Below are positions 34,259 through 43,628 of a stretch of DNA of 64,000 nucleotides, in pieces. The stretch covers positions 1 to 64,000 of the forward strand of contig CATNBA010000005.1 of NCBI GenBank assembly GCA_950096985.1. The letters are read 5' to 3'. The translations under genes were made by a program, and so were the position numbers. Within the stretch, counting starts at the first letter, position 1, and each line of letters opens with the position of its first letter. The stretch comes from an uncultured Candidatus Melainabacteria bacterium. Lineage in GTDB: Bacteria > Cyanobacteriota > Vampirovibrionia > Gastranaerophilales > Gastranaerophilaceae. The notes beneath the pieces are model-generated. The model saw only the letters and a program-made list of their open reading frames with translations, was not told the DNA's origin and searched no databases.

Positions 34259-34411
34259 ATGATACAAGAAACAGCTATGAATTATTCTGCAGGCGAAGTC
34301 TTTGTAGACTTGAACAATGGGGAGTATCTTAAATTTGACATGACATTACCGCTTCAAATGTTATTTGATGATGTGTTTAATTTTGTGTCGAAAACTGACT
34401 TTGACAATTAG
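34259..34411 (+). CDS. Small acidic protein, 50 residues, unknown
   Basis: AAAAGGAG lies eight bases before the ATG and a strong terminator follows 30 bases after the stop, so this short frame is a credible gene. The product (MIQETAMNYSAGEVFVDLNN start, DDVFNFVSKTDFDN end) is acidic and soluble; FVDLNNGEYLKFDMTLPLQM suggests a small beta unit. No family is recognised. Confidence 0.65.
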   Translation: MIQETAMNYSAGEVFVDLNNGEYLKFDMTLPLQMLFDDVFNFVSKTDFDN

Positions 34412-34435
34412 ATTAAATGAAAACCAAACTAAACA

Positions 34436-34467
34436 AAAAAAGAACTGCATCAGCAGTTCTTTTTTTG
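34436..34467 (+). terminator. Rho-independent terminator of the 50-residue gene
   Basis: AGAACTGC / GCAGTTCT (34441-34460) with loop ATCA, then TTTTTTTG; flanking A and T runs extend the stem. Confidence 0.93.
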
Positions 34468-34541
34468 TTACAAAATATAGTAAAATGTCTATGTTCATGC
34501 AACAATGATTACATTAAAATTACTGCCGAGAGGGATATTAT

Positions 34542-36647
34542 ATGAAAAAATTTTTAACATTAATTTGTGTATCTATAATAGGCATACCAGCATTTGCAGG
34601 ATTTAAAGAACATTTTGATTTAGGTCAGCAGTACTTATCAAACTACAGATATTCAGGCGCAATTACTGAATTTAAAAGCGCATTAAGAATTAATTATCTT
34701 GACAACTCTGCACGTATAGGACTTGTAAATTCATACCTGGCACGTGGAACATATTATGCAAATACTGATAAAGATTACAATAAAGCAGCTGATGATTACC
34801 GCTCAGCATTGTTTTATTTAATATATTATCCTACTGCAAATCAGGTAAAAAATTCCTCACAGGCAATAGTTAATGTCACTTCTAATTTAAATAAGTGTTT
34901 TAATGAAATAAAATTTGATACAACCCCCTCAAACAGATTTAATACAGCAAAGCAATTACGAGCTGAAGGAAACTTTTCTGCTGCAGCATATGAATTTAAT
35001 CAGGCACTGTCAGACACTTCACTTATCAAAGAGAGTTTTCAGCAGACAGGCGATATAATGAAACTTTTAGGCAATAATCAAAAAGCTGCGGAATATTATA
35101 AAAAAGCAGTTTCCGTTGCTCCTAACGACATAGACCTGAGACTTTCCTATGCCAAAATACTTGATAAGTTGGATCAACAAGATCAGGCTGTTCAGGAATA
35201 CAACTTTATTTTGACTAAAACCGAAAACAACAAAGATGTTTTGTATTCATTAGAACGTATTTACAAAAGAAAACTTGAAGAAGCTCCAAATGATGCATCT
35301 GTAACAGCTAATTTAGGCGCAATTATGCAAAAACAAGGCAATTTTGATGAGGCTTTGAGATACTATTCAAAAGCAGAATACCTTGACCCGTCTAATACAA
35401 ATACAAGGATAAATGTAGGTACATTGTATCAGCAAAAAGGTGATTATAAAACTGCTATAACAGCATATGACTCTGTTTTAATTCTTAATCCTGACAATGT
35501 ACAGGCAAATATTTATAAAGCACAATCTCTTGCAAAATTAGGAGATACAAAAGGTGTTCAAGACATTTATAAAAAAATTCTTTCAAAAGACCCTAATAAT
35601 GAAACAGTTAAAGCAGAAATGACTGCCATGCTTAAAGAATCGATGTCTCCTGCACAGTTTACGGAATATGTAAAAAAACATACACCTAAAAGTGCGCCTG
35701 ACATTTTATATAACTATGCCCTTGAACTTCATAAAAATAATAAACTTTCAGACGCAGAGGCTATGTATAATGAGGTAATTAAACTTGAGCCATTGAATGC
35801 TGAAGCTTATGTTAACCTTGGCATCGCCCAGGGGCAGAATAAAAATTATGAACAGGCTTTATTAACGTTGAATAATGCAAATGTAAAATTTCCTAATAAT
35901 AAACAGGTGACTGATGCTATAAAATCAATAAATGCACAATCTACTGATGCAAAACTCGAAACCGCAGCAAATTACTTTAATAATAAAGACTATCAAAATG
36001 CAATCAATGAATATTTAAAAATCAGTCCTGCAACTTCTGATACAATGCTCGGTATTGCATCAGCGTATCAAAACTTGGGCAGCACGGATAAAGCTATAGA
36101 ATATTACCAAGAAGCATTTAAACTAGCCCCCGCTAATTCAGATATCGCATATTATATTTCCGCCCTTTATGCTGAAAAAGAAGACTTTGAAAACGCCAAT
36201 GTATTCGTACAAAAAGCTTTAACATTAAACAAAAATAACAAGCAGGCGCAAGAATTAAGCAAAATGCTTGCTGAAAATAAAAACTCAGAGGTTTTGACAA
36301 ATGCAATAGCACTGTTCGACAGTGAAAAATACGATGAAAGTTTTGCACAATTGAATAAACTGCTGGCTGTCGATAGCAAAAATGCTTACGGGTATTACTA
36401 CAGAGCTATGATTTACGACACAAAACAAAACTATAAAGAAGCGTTAACTGATTATAAAAGAGCAATAAGCCTCAATCCTGATTTATTAATAGTTAACTAT
36501 CTTATCGGAGTAGATTATGACATGCTGGAAGATTATAAAAACGCAATGAGTTATTATCAATCTTTCCTTGCAAGCTATAATGAAGATGACGATTATAAAA
36601 AATATGCTCAAAACAGAATAGGTGAACTGGCGCAATATGTCAAATAG
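34542..36647 (+). CDS. Large exported TPR-repeat protein
   Basis: 701 residues: a signal peptide (MKKFLTLICVSIIGIPAFA, cleavage after FA), then TPR units for nearly the whole length, roughly fifteen (for example AEYYKKAVSVAPNDIDLRLSYA; ALRYYSKAEYLDPSNTNTRI; AYVNLGIAQGQNKNYEQAL). Such long periplasmic superhelices usually hold together envelope or pilus machines; the partner here is unknown. GAGAGGGA precedes the ATG. The 3' end overlaps the start of the dihydrouridine synthase gene by 11 bases, so the two share a message. Confidence 0.88.
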   Translation: MKKFLTLICVSIIGIPAFAGFKEHFDLGQQYLSNYRYSGAITEFKSALRINYLDNSARIGLVNSYLARGTYYANTDKDYNKAADDYRSALFYLIYYPTANQVKNSSQAIVNVTSNLNKCFNEIKFDTTPSNRFNTAKQLRAEGNFSAAAYEFNQALSDTSLIKESFQQTGDIMKLLGNNQKAAEYYKKAVSVAPNDIDLRLSYAKILDKLDQQDQAVQEYNFILTKTENNKDVLYSLERIYKRKLEEAPNDASVTANLGAIMQKQGNFDEALRYYSKAEYLDPSNTNTRINVGTLYQQKGDYKTAITAYDSVLILNPDNVQANIYKAQSLAKLGDTKGVQDIYKKILSKDPNNETVKAEMTAMLKESMSPAQFTEYVKKHTPKSAPDILYNYALELHKNNKLSDAEAMYNEVIKLEPLNAEAYVNLGIAQGQNKNYEQALLTLNNANVKFPNNKQVTDAIKSINAQSTDAKLETAANYFNNKDYQNAINEYLKISPATSDTMLGIASAYQNLGSTDKAIEYYQEAFKLAPANSDIAYYISALYAEKEDFENANVFVQKALTLNKNNKQAQELSKMLAENKNSEVLTNAIALFDSEKYDESFAQLNKLLAVDSKNAYGYYYRAMIYDTKQNYKEALTDYKRAISLNPDLLIVNYLIGVDYDMLEDYKNAMSYYQSFLASYNEDDDYKKYAQNRIGELAQYVK

Positions 36648-37614
36648 CAAAATTTCACATTTACTACAAAGCCGAGTATCACTTGCCCCTATGGCAGGAA
36701 TTACGGATTATGTTTTAAGAAGCCTTGTAAGAAAATATGCTCACAATGCTCTTTTGACAACAGAAATGATTAGTTCTGAATATTTGGCACAAACCTTGAA
36801 TGGCAGAAGCGGTACAGAAATTTTACAACGCGCAGATAATCACTCACCGATTTCATATCAGCTAAGCGGTCACAAACCGCATTTAATGAAGCAGGCAGCA
36901 GAATTTTTAACACAATATGCTGATATAATTGATATTAATATGGGCTGCCCGGTAAAAAAAGTAGTTGGAGGGCAGGATGGCTGTGCCCTAATGAGAACCC
37001 CCGAACTTGCTGCGGATTTAATAAAGGCAGTAAAAGATGGGACGGACAAACCTGTTAGTGTAAAATTTCGGCTGGGTTACACTGTAGATGAAATGAATTT
37101 TGTTGAATTCGGACAAAAGATGCAGGAGGCAGGTGCAGAATTTATAACAATACATGGGCGAACACGGTCTCAAATGTATTCAGGGAAAGCTGATTGGACA
37201 AAAATTAAGAAATTAAAAGAGAACACAGATATTCCGGTATTTGCAAATGGCGATATTCTGAGCATTGATGATGCTGTAAAATGCCTGGAACAATCTGGCG
37301 CAGACGGAATTGCAATAGGCAGAGGCGCAATTGGCGACCCTACTTTAATCGGCAGAATATCTCATTTTTTACAAACAGGCATAAAATTAGAAAAACCCCC
37401 GTTAGAAGAACGCATTGAAATGCTAAAACTGCATTTAGATGAAGAAATAAAACTACGCGGTGAAGGTGTAGCTATAAAATTCATGCGTAAATTTTACCCT
37501 TACTATCTTGCCGGTTTTGAAAATGCCAAGATACTACGCTCTAAACTTGTTTTGACTGAAAATTATAACGAAATAATTGAGCTGTTAAATTTCTCTAATA
37601 TATTAAATCATTAA
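36637..37614 (+). CDS. dusB: tRNA-dihydrouridine synthase, DusB-like
   Basis: FMN enzyme that reduces uridines in the tRNA D loop. VSLAPMAGITDYVLRSL at residues 14-30 forms the FMN site, INMGCPVKKVVGGQDGCALM holds the catalytic Cys, TIHGRTRSQMYSGKADW and IAIGRGAIGDP (phosphate binding) complete the barrel. 325 residues. The ATG at 36637 lies inside the end of the TPR gene; an in-frame GTG at 36622 would add five residues. The Dus subclass is judged from the general pattern. Confidence 0.92.
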   Translation: MSNSKISHLLQSRVSLAPMAGITDYVLRSLVRKYAHNALLTTEMISSEYLAQTLNGRSGTEILQRADNHSPISYQLSGHKPHLMKQAAEFLTQYADIIDINMGCPVKKVVGGQDGCALMRTPELAADLIKAVKDGTDKPVSVKFRLGYTVDEMNFVEFGQKMQEAGAEFITIHGRTRSQMYSGKADWTKIKKLKENTDIPVFANGDILSIDDAVKCLEQSGADGIAIGRGAIGDPTLIGRISHFLQTGIKLEKPPLEERIEMLKLHLDEEIKLRGEGVAIKFMRKFYPYYLAGFENAKILRSKLVLTENYNEIIELLNFSNILNH

Positions 37615-37709
37615 ATTTTGTAAATTATGTATATTATTTTTAGCAAATTTGCATTTTAGGAAACTTATAAAAATCGGATGAATATTATTAGTAATTGAAA
37701 GGGAAAAGT

Positions 37710-38090
37710 ATGACAATCAAACCAGTAATGCAATTTTCTACAAAAACTTTGAATTCTACAAGAGTTGAAGGCTTACAAATGATAGAAAAATTAGCTTTTT
37801 CTCAAAAGCCTACCAGACCTACAATTATGTTAAAAAAACTTTCTTTAAATGGTGAAACTCTTGCTGAAGTTGGAGAAAAAAGACTATCAAACGGCTTAAT
37901 GTTTGAAACTTATAATGCAAATGGAAGCAAAATTAAACTTATCAAAAATATTTTTGGTGAATTATTAGCATTCAAGACAAATATTCAAAATTACCCATTT
38001 AATCCGCATAAATTGGTTGAAAACATGAAAGATACTATCAGGTACAAATTCGCAAGTTTTTACCACATAGAACCTTACTATAAAAAATAA
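37710..38090 (+). CDS. Small protein, 126 residues, unknown
   Basis: The ATG at 37710 has AAAGGGAAAA just before it and is preferred over one at 37695. The product starts MTIKPVMQFSTKTLNSTRVE, is basic and soluble, and has a beta-rich middle (LSNGLMFETYNANGSKIKLI). The tail DTIRYKFASFYHIEPYYKK is aromatic. No domain is recognised. A bidirectional terminator separates it from the convergent argS. Confidence 0.7.
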   Translation: MTIKPVMQFSTKTLNSTRVEGLQMIEKLAFSQKPTRPTIMLKKLSLNGETLAEVGEKRLSNGLMFETYNANGSKIKLIKNIFGELLAFKTNIQNYPFNPHKLVENMKDTIRYKFASFYHIEPYYKK

Positions 38091-38109
38091 AAAACCAACT
38101 ATAGTTCAA

Positions 38110-38140
38110 AAAAACCGGATAATTAAAATATCCGGTTTTT
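38110..38140. terminator. Bidirectional terminator
   Basis: AAAAACCGGATA / TATCCGGTTTTT with a seven-base loop; U-runs on both strands. It serves the 126-residue gene (+) and argS (-). Confidence 0.92.
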
Positions 38141-38143
38141 CAT

Positions 38144-39841
38144 TTACATTCTTTCAGGTGCACTAACCGCAAGTATATCTTCTAAAGCATTATGAAGTAC
38201 TGTTTTTACACTCCAAACAAGGGCAATTCGGGCTCTCATCATATCTTTATCATCTGATATTACACGATTTGCATTATAGAATGAATGGAATTCACTTGCT
38301 AATTCCTGAACATATCTGCAAATTGTATAAACTTGTCTTGTTTCAGCCGAAACTTTTATTACAGATTTCCATTCCTCAAGTTTCAAAATAAGTTTTCTTG
38401 CCGTATCAATAGTAGGAAGTACCATTCCCGCCGCGAAATTTTCAATAAGTTCTTTTAATTCATCTTCTGTCATTGGAGCTTGTCCGTCATCTCTTTTTGT
38501 TAAAACATTTCTCAGAATTGAACAAGCTCTTGCATGTGCATATTGAACATAGAAAACAGGGTTTTCATCAGTACTTTTCTTTGCAAGTTCTATATCAAAA
38601 TCAAGAGTTGTATCAATGTTTCTCATTGCCATCCAGAAACGTGTTGCATCAACGCCGACTTCATCAATCAAGTCGTCGAGAGTAACCATATTTTTACGTT
38701 TACCCATTCTAACTTCATTTCCATCAATAACCAAATTCACCAATTGACCCAATAGCACTTCAAGTTTATCGGGTTCGTACCCAAGCGCTTCAATTGAAGC
38801 CTTTACGCGTGCTACATAACCGTGGTGATCTGCACCCCATATATTAATCATTCTGTCAAATCCGCGTTCAAGTTTATCTATATGATATGCAATATCTGCT
38901 GTCAAATATGTATTTGAACCGTCCGCCTTTTTGATTACACGGTCTTGATCATCGCCGTAATCTGATGATTTAAACCAGTCCGCCCCGTCTTTTTGATAGA
39001 TTTTACCGCTTGATTTTAATTTATTAACACATTCTTCTACTTTACCCGAATTATGTAAAGTTAGCTCGGAATAAAAATTGTCAAAATGAACTCGGAAATT
39101 ATCAAGCAAAGCCTTTTGCAAATCTTCCATTTCTTTTTTGGCAAAATCAGAAAGTTCTTTTACATCTTGAGGCAAACCATCATGAGTTTCAAGATACTTT
39201 TTAGCAACAGGGATTAAATAATCTCCGGGATAGAAATTTTTCCTTTCAATTTCGTCAGCAGGGAAATCAACATCTTCACCAAGCTCCTGACGAATTCTGA
39301 TTGCAAGAGAATTCCCAAGTTTATTAATCTGTGAACCAGCATCATTGATATAAAATTCCTGATAGACCTCATGTCCATAGAATTTCAAAAGATTAGCAAG
39401 CACAGAGCCCATAGAAGCCCACCTGCCATGACCTATATGAAATGGGCCTGTAGGATTAGCCGAAATATATTCAAGCAGAATTTTTTCAGTTTCAACATCT
39501 TCCGGTTTTCCAAATTCTTTATTTTTTCTAAAAATTTCTTCAACAAGATTAGACAAAAGCTTATATCCTGCTTTGAAATTAATAAATCCACCGATAACTG
39601 AATATTCGTTATCTTCTTTTTGAACATATTCAACAATAGAATTTGCTATTTGAGGCGGAGCAATTTTTGCAAATCTTGCAAGTGAAGACACATTCACTGC
39701 ATAATCACCAAAATCTGCATTTTTAGGTCTTTCAACAACCAGAGTACCTTTTACATATTCTGTCATTGCACCTAACTTACCATCCTTAATTGCTTTTTCA
39801 ATAGCAATCTCAATATTGTTTATAAAATAATCTTTTATCAT
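38144..39841 (-). CDS. argS: Arginyl-tRNA synthetase
   Basis: 565 residues. The HIGH motif is at 135-138 (NPTGPFHIGHGRW), in the class Ia catalytic domain; the KMSKS position reads VRMGKRKN, the altered form typical of many ArgRS. The N-terminal tRNA-binding domain (residues 1-110) and the C-terminal anticodon domain ending SAPERM are complete. GGAGAG precedes the ATG. It follows the prepilin gene after 41 bases on the same strand. Confidence 0.96.
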   Translation of the reverse strand: MIKDYFINNIEIAIEKAIKDGKLGAMTEYVKGTLVVERPKNADFGDYAVNVSSLARFAKIAPPQIANSIVEYVQKEDNEYSVIGGFINFKAGYKLLSNLVEEIFRKNKEFGKPEDVETEKILLEYISANPTGPFHIGHGRWASMGSVLANLLKFYGHEVYQEFYINDAGSQINKLGNSLAIRIRQELGEDVDFPADEIERKNFYPGDYLIPVAKKYLETHDGLPQDVKELSDFAKKEMEDLQKALLDNFRVHFDNFYSELTLHNSGKVEECVNKLKSSGKIYQKDGADWFKSSDYGDDQDRVIKKADGSNTYLTADIAYHIDKLERGFDRMINIWGADHHGYVARVKASIEALGYEPDKLEVLLGQLVNLVIDGNEVRMGKRKNMVTLDDLIDEVGVDATRFWMAMRNIDTTLDFDIELAKKSTDENPVFYVQYAHARACSILRNVLTKRDDGQAPMTEDELKELIENFAAGMVLPTIDTARKLILKLEEWKSVIKVSAETRQVYTICRYVQELASEFHSFYNANRVISDDKDMMRARIALVWSVKTVLHNALEDILAVSAPERM

Positions 39842-39882
39842 ACATTTCTCTCCTGTAAGATTATTTTAACATAAACATGAAA

Positions 39883-40619
39883 TTATTTAATCCAGTTAAT
39901 CATAGATTTACCGCCTTTTTCATTTCTATGACAGCCGATTGCTGAAGCGAAATTAAATTTTTGCATGTTATCGTAACGTGCATACATGATAAAAAAGTCA
40001 TAGCCCCATTTATTAGGTCCTTGCAGTCCGTTTGTATCGACCGCAAAATATTTAGTATTTGAAGCACCACCGTAACCTTTAATTATAGTCAAACCGTCAT
40101 TTAACACCCAAGCATTATATCTATTACGCAATGAATTTGCAGCAAAACCACAATTACTGATATCTATATTTACAATCTCGTTCATTTCCTCCTCTGATTT
40201 GTCAGGATTATTAGCTTTTGCAACCTCATCAATCCCTTTTAACTGTGGAGAAATACAACCATTTGAAAGAGCGTTATCATTACAAATTTTTATAATATTT
40301 AAATTTTTCTTTAATTGTTCCTCAAAAATCTCACAATCACCAGAATTAGTACCTACACCTGTATTGTAAAAGCAAGTATTGCTAAATTCTAAATCAGCAA
40401 GCGTTTTGAAATAAGCATTATTCAATATTGAATAAGCTTTTTTAGCCCTGTTCCTCAAAACAATTTCTTGATGCTTATTTATTAGCGTTGGCATTGTTAA
40501 AGCTGCAACTACCCCAATAACCCCCAGAGTTATCAACACCTCTGCAAGAGTAAATCCTAATTTCGGTTCAGAGCCCCCCCCCCGAAATTATTAAATAAAA
40601 AACCAATATTAAATTTCAT
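39883..40619 (-). CDS. Type IV prepilin-like gene, out of frame at a ten-G tract (phase OFF)
   Basis: The body from about 40560 to 39883 encodes a prepilin: GFTLAEVLITLGVIGVVAALTM followed by a globular part with CFYN, CEIF, CNDN and a DTNGLQGPNKWGYDF element like the two prepilins at 31.7-33.3 kb. The only start with a ribosome site (GGAGGG four bases before) is ATG at 40619: MKFNIGFLFNNF, then a run of ten G (40583-40574), then a stop TAG eight codons later. One more G (eleven) would read GGGG-SEPKLG directly into FTLAE, giving a perfect 245-residue prepilin. In the body's own frame a TAA lies right before the tract. So this copy is OFF, or one base was lost in assembly. Confidence 0.82.
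40574..40583 (-). repeat. Ten-G homopolymer between the prepilin start and its cleavage site
   Basis: Ten C on the forward strand, ten G in the gene. 11 or 8 would restore the prepilin frame. Confidence 0.9.
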
Positions 40620-40704
40620 CAGTCCCTCCAATCTATTTTATTATTATAAAACAATCTTCAAAACATTTCAATATGTTGAATGAGACTGTAATCCTTGTTT
40701 GTTA

Positions 40705-40710
40705 TATAAT
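40705..40710 (+). promoter_or_regulatory. -10 box of the leaderless mgtE
   Basis: TATAAT ends six bases before the ATG at 40717; no Shine-Dalgarno sequence is present. A clear -35 box is not visible. Confidence 0.55.
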
Positions 40711-40716
40711 ATTAGT

Positions 40717-42084
40717 ATGATGAATGTCCAGAATATTATCGACAGATTACGAGAAATAATGGAAGATGAAACACTTGTTCAATTAAAAGAAGAATTGAAC
40801 GGTTATCACGTTGCAGATTTAGCAGACATTTTTCAGGAGCTGAAACCTGATGAAAGACTGCATTGTTTTAAACTGCTTGATATCTCTAAAGCTGCTGATA
40901 TTATGGAATACCTTCCTCCGCAAATGCAGGTGGAATTATTATCAGATATTGATGAAAACCTTGCATCACAAATCCTTACTCAATTACCTCATGATGCTGC
41001 AGCAGACGTTTTGGGTGACATGGAAGATGATGAAAGCGAAACTTATTTAGATAAATTACCACACAAATTCTCGGAAGAAGTTAGAGAACTCTTGACTTAT
41101 AACGAAGATACCGCTGGTGGTATCATGAACCCTGTTGTTTTAACAGTTAATTCAGATATGAGCGTTCAAGATGTTTTAAATCATATTAGAATTAAGGCTG
41201 AACAAGATAATATGGAATTATACTATGTTTATGTCACTGATAAACAAAATCACCTTATGGGTGTTGTCTCTCTAAGAAAACTTTTAACCTCACCAATTAA
41301 TCAGAAAGTTGAAGACATTATGATTTCTGACATAGTAAAACTTCATGTTGATGACTATAGTGATTACATTACTGACGAGTTTATGAAATACCAATATAAT
41401 GCATTGCCTGTAGTTGATTTATACAATAGGCTCAAAGGGATGATTACTTGGGATGATGTTCACGATTTGTTTGAAGAAGAAACAACAGAAGAAATTTACC
41501 AATCATCCGGTATCTCTACAGAAGTTGTAGATGAAGACGAAATACTTTCAGGTAATGTTTTTAATGCCATACGTGCACGTACTCCCTGGCTTTTTATCAC
41601 ACTTATAGGTGAATTCATTGCAGTTAATGTTGGACATCACTTTGATCATACCTTAAATGCTTTGCCTATTATAGCTATATTTATGCCATTACTTGCGGGC
41701 TTAGGGGGCAACATCGGAACTCAAAGTATTACACTTATGGTACGTGGTCTTTCAACCGGTCAGGTAACTCTAAGTTCAGCAATGCATCATATTATAAGAG
41801 AAACATGTATCGGGCTTGTAATCGGTTCTATATTTGGTTTGCTTGTAACTGCAGTTACCTGGGGATGGCAGCATAATATGGAATTAGGTATTATAGTCGG
41901 ACTTGCCATGGCTATTAATATGACAATGGCTACAATTATCGGAACATTTACACCGTTTGCGCTAAAAGCAATGAAAATTGACCCTGCTGTAGCATCAGGA
42001 CCTGTAATTGCTACAACTATTGACGTTTTGGGACTGGCAATTTATTTTACGCTGGTTTCAACTTATTTAATTAATGTTATGTAA
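40717..42084 (+). CDS. mgtE: Magnesium transporter MgtE
   Basis: 455 residues from the ATG at 40717 (a second ATG follows directly). The order is that of MgtE: N domain with DLADIFQELKPDERLHCFKLL repeats to about residue 125, a CBS pair (about 130-255; MNPVVLTVNSDMSVQDVL and VEDIMISDIVKLHVDD), a plug helix and five membrane segments ending with FTPFALKAMKIDPAVASGPV, which lines the pore. The cytoplasmic domains gate the channel by sensing intracellular Mg2+. The mRNA looks leaderless. An LCP gene follows after 15 bases. Confidence 0.96.
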   Translation: MMNVQNIIDRLREIMEDETLVQLKEELNGYHVADLADIFQELKPDERLHCFKLLDISKAADIMEYLPPQMQVELLSDIDENLASQILTQLPHDAAADVLGDMEDDESETYLDKLPHKFSEEVRELLTYNEDTAGGIMNPVVLTVNSDMSVQDVLNHIRIKAEQDNMELYYVYVTDKQNHLMGVVSLRKLLTSPINQKVEDIMISDIVKLHVDDYSDYITDEFMKYQYNALPVVDLYNRLKGMITWDDVHDLFEEETTEEIYQSSGISTEVVDEDEILSGNVFNAIRARTPWLFITLIGEFIAVNVGHHFDHTLNALPIIAIFMPLLAGLGGNIGTQSITLMVRGLSTGQVTLSSAMHHIIRETCIGLVIGSIFGLLVTAVTWGWQHNMELGIIVGLAMAINMTMATIIGTFTPFALKAMKIDPAVASGPVIATTIDVLGLAIYFTLVSTYLINVM

Positions 42085-42099
42085 TAAAGGAAAAAATAT

Positions 42100-43422
42100 A
42101 TGGCTAACAACACTCAGCAAAGAAGAGATAGAACAGATTCATTTGTAAGACGTATCAAACAAGAAAGAGAAGAAAATTCATCTTTTGCAAAAGTTTTGAT
42201 TGGTATGATTATTGTATTTATTGGTGTCGTAGCCGGTATTTTTATATTAGGCGATAACGAAGAATTTATTTCAAAACAGTTTGGTGAAAACTCTCTTGCC
42301 GCTAAAATGTTTCAAAAATTAGCACAGAGCAATGGTAAAAAAGAACATGCTGACTTTACTCTGCCTTTTGGATTAAGACGTCAAAATATTTTATTCTTGG
42401 GTGTTGACGCAAGTGATAATCCTAATGACCTGTGGACAGGTACAAGAACCGATACTATTATTCTTATAAATATTGACCCGAAAACAAAATCTGTAAACGC
42501 ACTTTCAATCCCGCGCGACAGTAAAGTTTATCTTCCTAAAAATAATGGGGTAAATAAAATCAATGCCGCACATGCTATAGGCGGAATTGAAATGACTAAA
42601 AGAACCGTTGAAGATACTCTCGGTGTTCATATTGACAGATACATTATGGTTCATGATGATGCAGTTAAAGCTATTGTTGATGCTATGGACGGTGTTGATA
42701 TATATGTAGAAAAACCAATGCGTTACCATGATTACACAGCTGGTTTACATATAAACTTTGCAAAAGGCAATCAACATTTAAACGGGCAACAGGCAGTTGA
42801 ATATCTTCGTTTCAGACACGATGCTTTAGGAGATATTGGAAGAACACAGCGTCAACAGTGGTTATTAAGAAGTTTACTTACACAAATTAAACAACCTTCA
42901 ACAATAACAAAAATTCCTGACATCATTTCAGTTGCAAAAAAATACGTTAAAACAGATATGTCATTCTACGAAATGACACAATATGCAGGACTTGCAAAAC
43001 ATGTAGATATGGATAAAATTGAAATAGCAATGCTTCCTGGCGGACCTAATCAAAAAGGATATATAAGCTATTGGATTTTAGATCCTGAAAAAACTCAGGA
43101 AGTAGTTAATCGTGTAATTTATCGCGACAAAACTCCCATTGATGAAACATTGCATTTGAATGCAGGGATTATGTTTGCCGATAGCTCTATTGGTGAAAAA
43201 ATGGCAGAAAGCCTTAAATCTTCAGGTATTGAAGTAAAATGCACAGGTACATTATCCAGATCGCATTCTCAATTTATTGCACATTCAAGCAAAGTTACAA
43301 ATGAATACTACAATCATCTAAAGAAAAAGAATGATGCAATAGGCAGCTTACAATTTGTATATGACCCTGTAAATTATTATTGTGGAGAAACTGATTTTAC
43401 AATAATTTTGGCGAATGATTAA
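42100..43422 (+). CDS. LytR-CpsA-Psr (LCP) family phosphotransferase
   Basis: 440 residues: a cytoplasmic start, one membrane segment (residues 28-51, [21 protein letters not shown]), then an extracytoplasmic LCP domain: [33 protein letters not shown], and [24 protein letters not shown] with the conserved Arg and Asp. A LytR_C-type domain forms the last 90 residues. LCP enzymes attach glycopolymers to peptidoglycan. AAAGGAAAAA precedes the ATG. The mature tRNA-Arg(CCG) begins two bases after its stop, so the tRNA is probably cut from the mgtE-LCP message. Confidence 0.93.
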   Translation: MANNTQQRRDRTDSFVRRIKQEREENSSFAKVLIGMIIVFIGVVAGIFILGDNEEFISKQFGENSLAAKMFQKLAQSNGKKEHADFTLPFGLRRQNILFLGVDASDNPNDLWTGTRTDTIILINIDPKTKSVNALSIPRDSKVYLPKNNGVNKINAAHAIGGIEMTKRTVEDTLGVHIDRYIMVHDDAVKAIVDAMDGVDIYVEKPMRYHDYTAGLHINFAKGNQHLNGQQAVEYLRFRHDALGDIGRTQRQQWLLRSLLTQIKQPSTITKIPDIISVAKKYVKTDMSFYEMTQYAGLAKHVDMDKIEIAMLPGGPNQKGYISYWILDPEKTQEVVNRVIYRDKTPIDETLHLNAGIMFADSSIGEKMAESLKSSGIEVKCTGTLSRSHSQFIAHSSKVTNEYYNHLKKKNDAIGSLQFVYDPVNYYCGETDFTIILAND

Positions 43423-43423
43423 T

Positions 43424-43500
43424 GTGTTCGTAGCTCAGCTGAATAGAGCGTTTCCCTCCGAAGGAAAAGGTCGCGGGTTTGAATCCCGCCGAGCACACCA
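43424..43500 (+). tRNA. tRNA-Arg (CCG)
   Basis: 77 bases including an encoded CCA: acceptor GTGTTCG / CGAGCAC, D arm GCTCAGCTGAATAGAGC, anticodon loop CTCCGAA between TTTCC and GGAAA, T arm GCGGGTTTGAATCCCGC. It starts two bases after the LCP stop codon. Confidence 0.95.
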
Positions 43501-43528
43501 TACTTTTTTGTGGTATAGTTTATTTATT

Positions 43529-43607
43529 GGCTCTGTAGCTCAGTAGGATAGAGCGGAGGTTTCCTAAACCTTGTCTGCCGTGGGTTCGACTCCCTCCAGG
43601 GCCGCCA
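43529..43607 (+). tRNA. tRNA-Arg (CCT)
   Basis: 79 bases including an encoded CCA: acceptor GGCTCTG / CAGGGCC, D arm GCTCAGTAGGATAGAGC, anticodon loop TTCCTAA (anticodon CCT) between GAGGT and ACCTT, T arm GTGGG-TTCGACT-CCCTC, which contains one T-T mismatch. 28 bases separate it from the first tRNA-Arg. ATTTTTTCTTT follows and may terminate. Confidence 0.9.
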
Positions 43608-43628
43608 TAATTTTTTCTTTACAGATAA

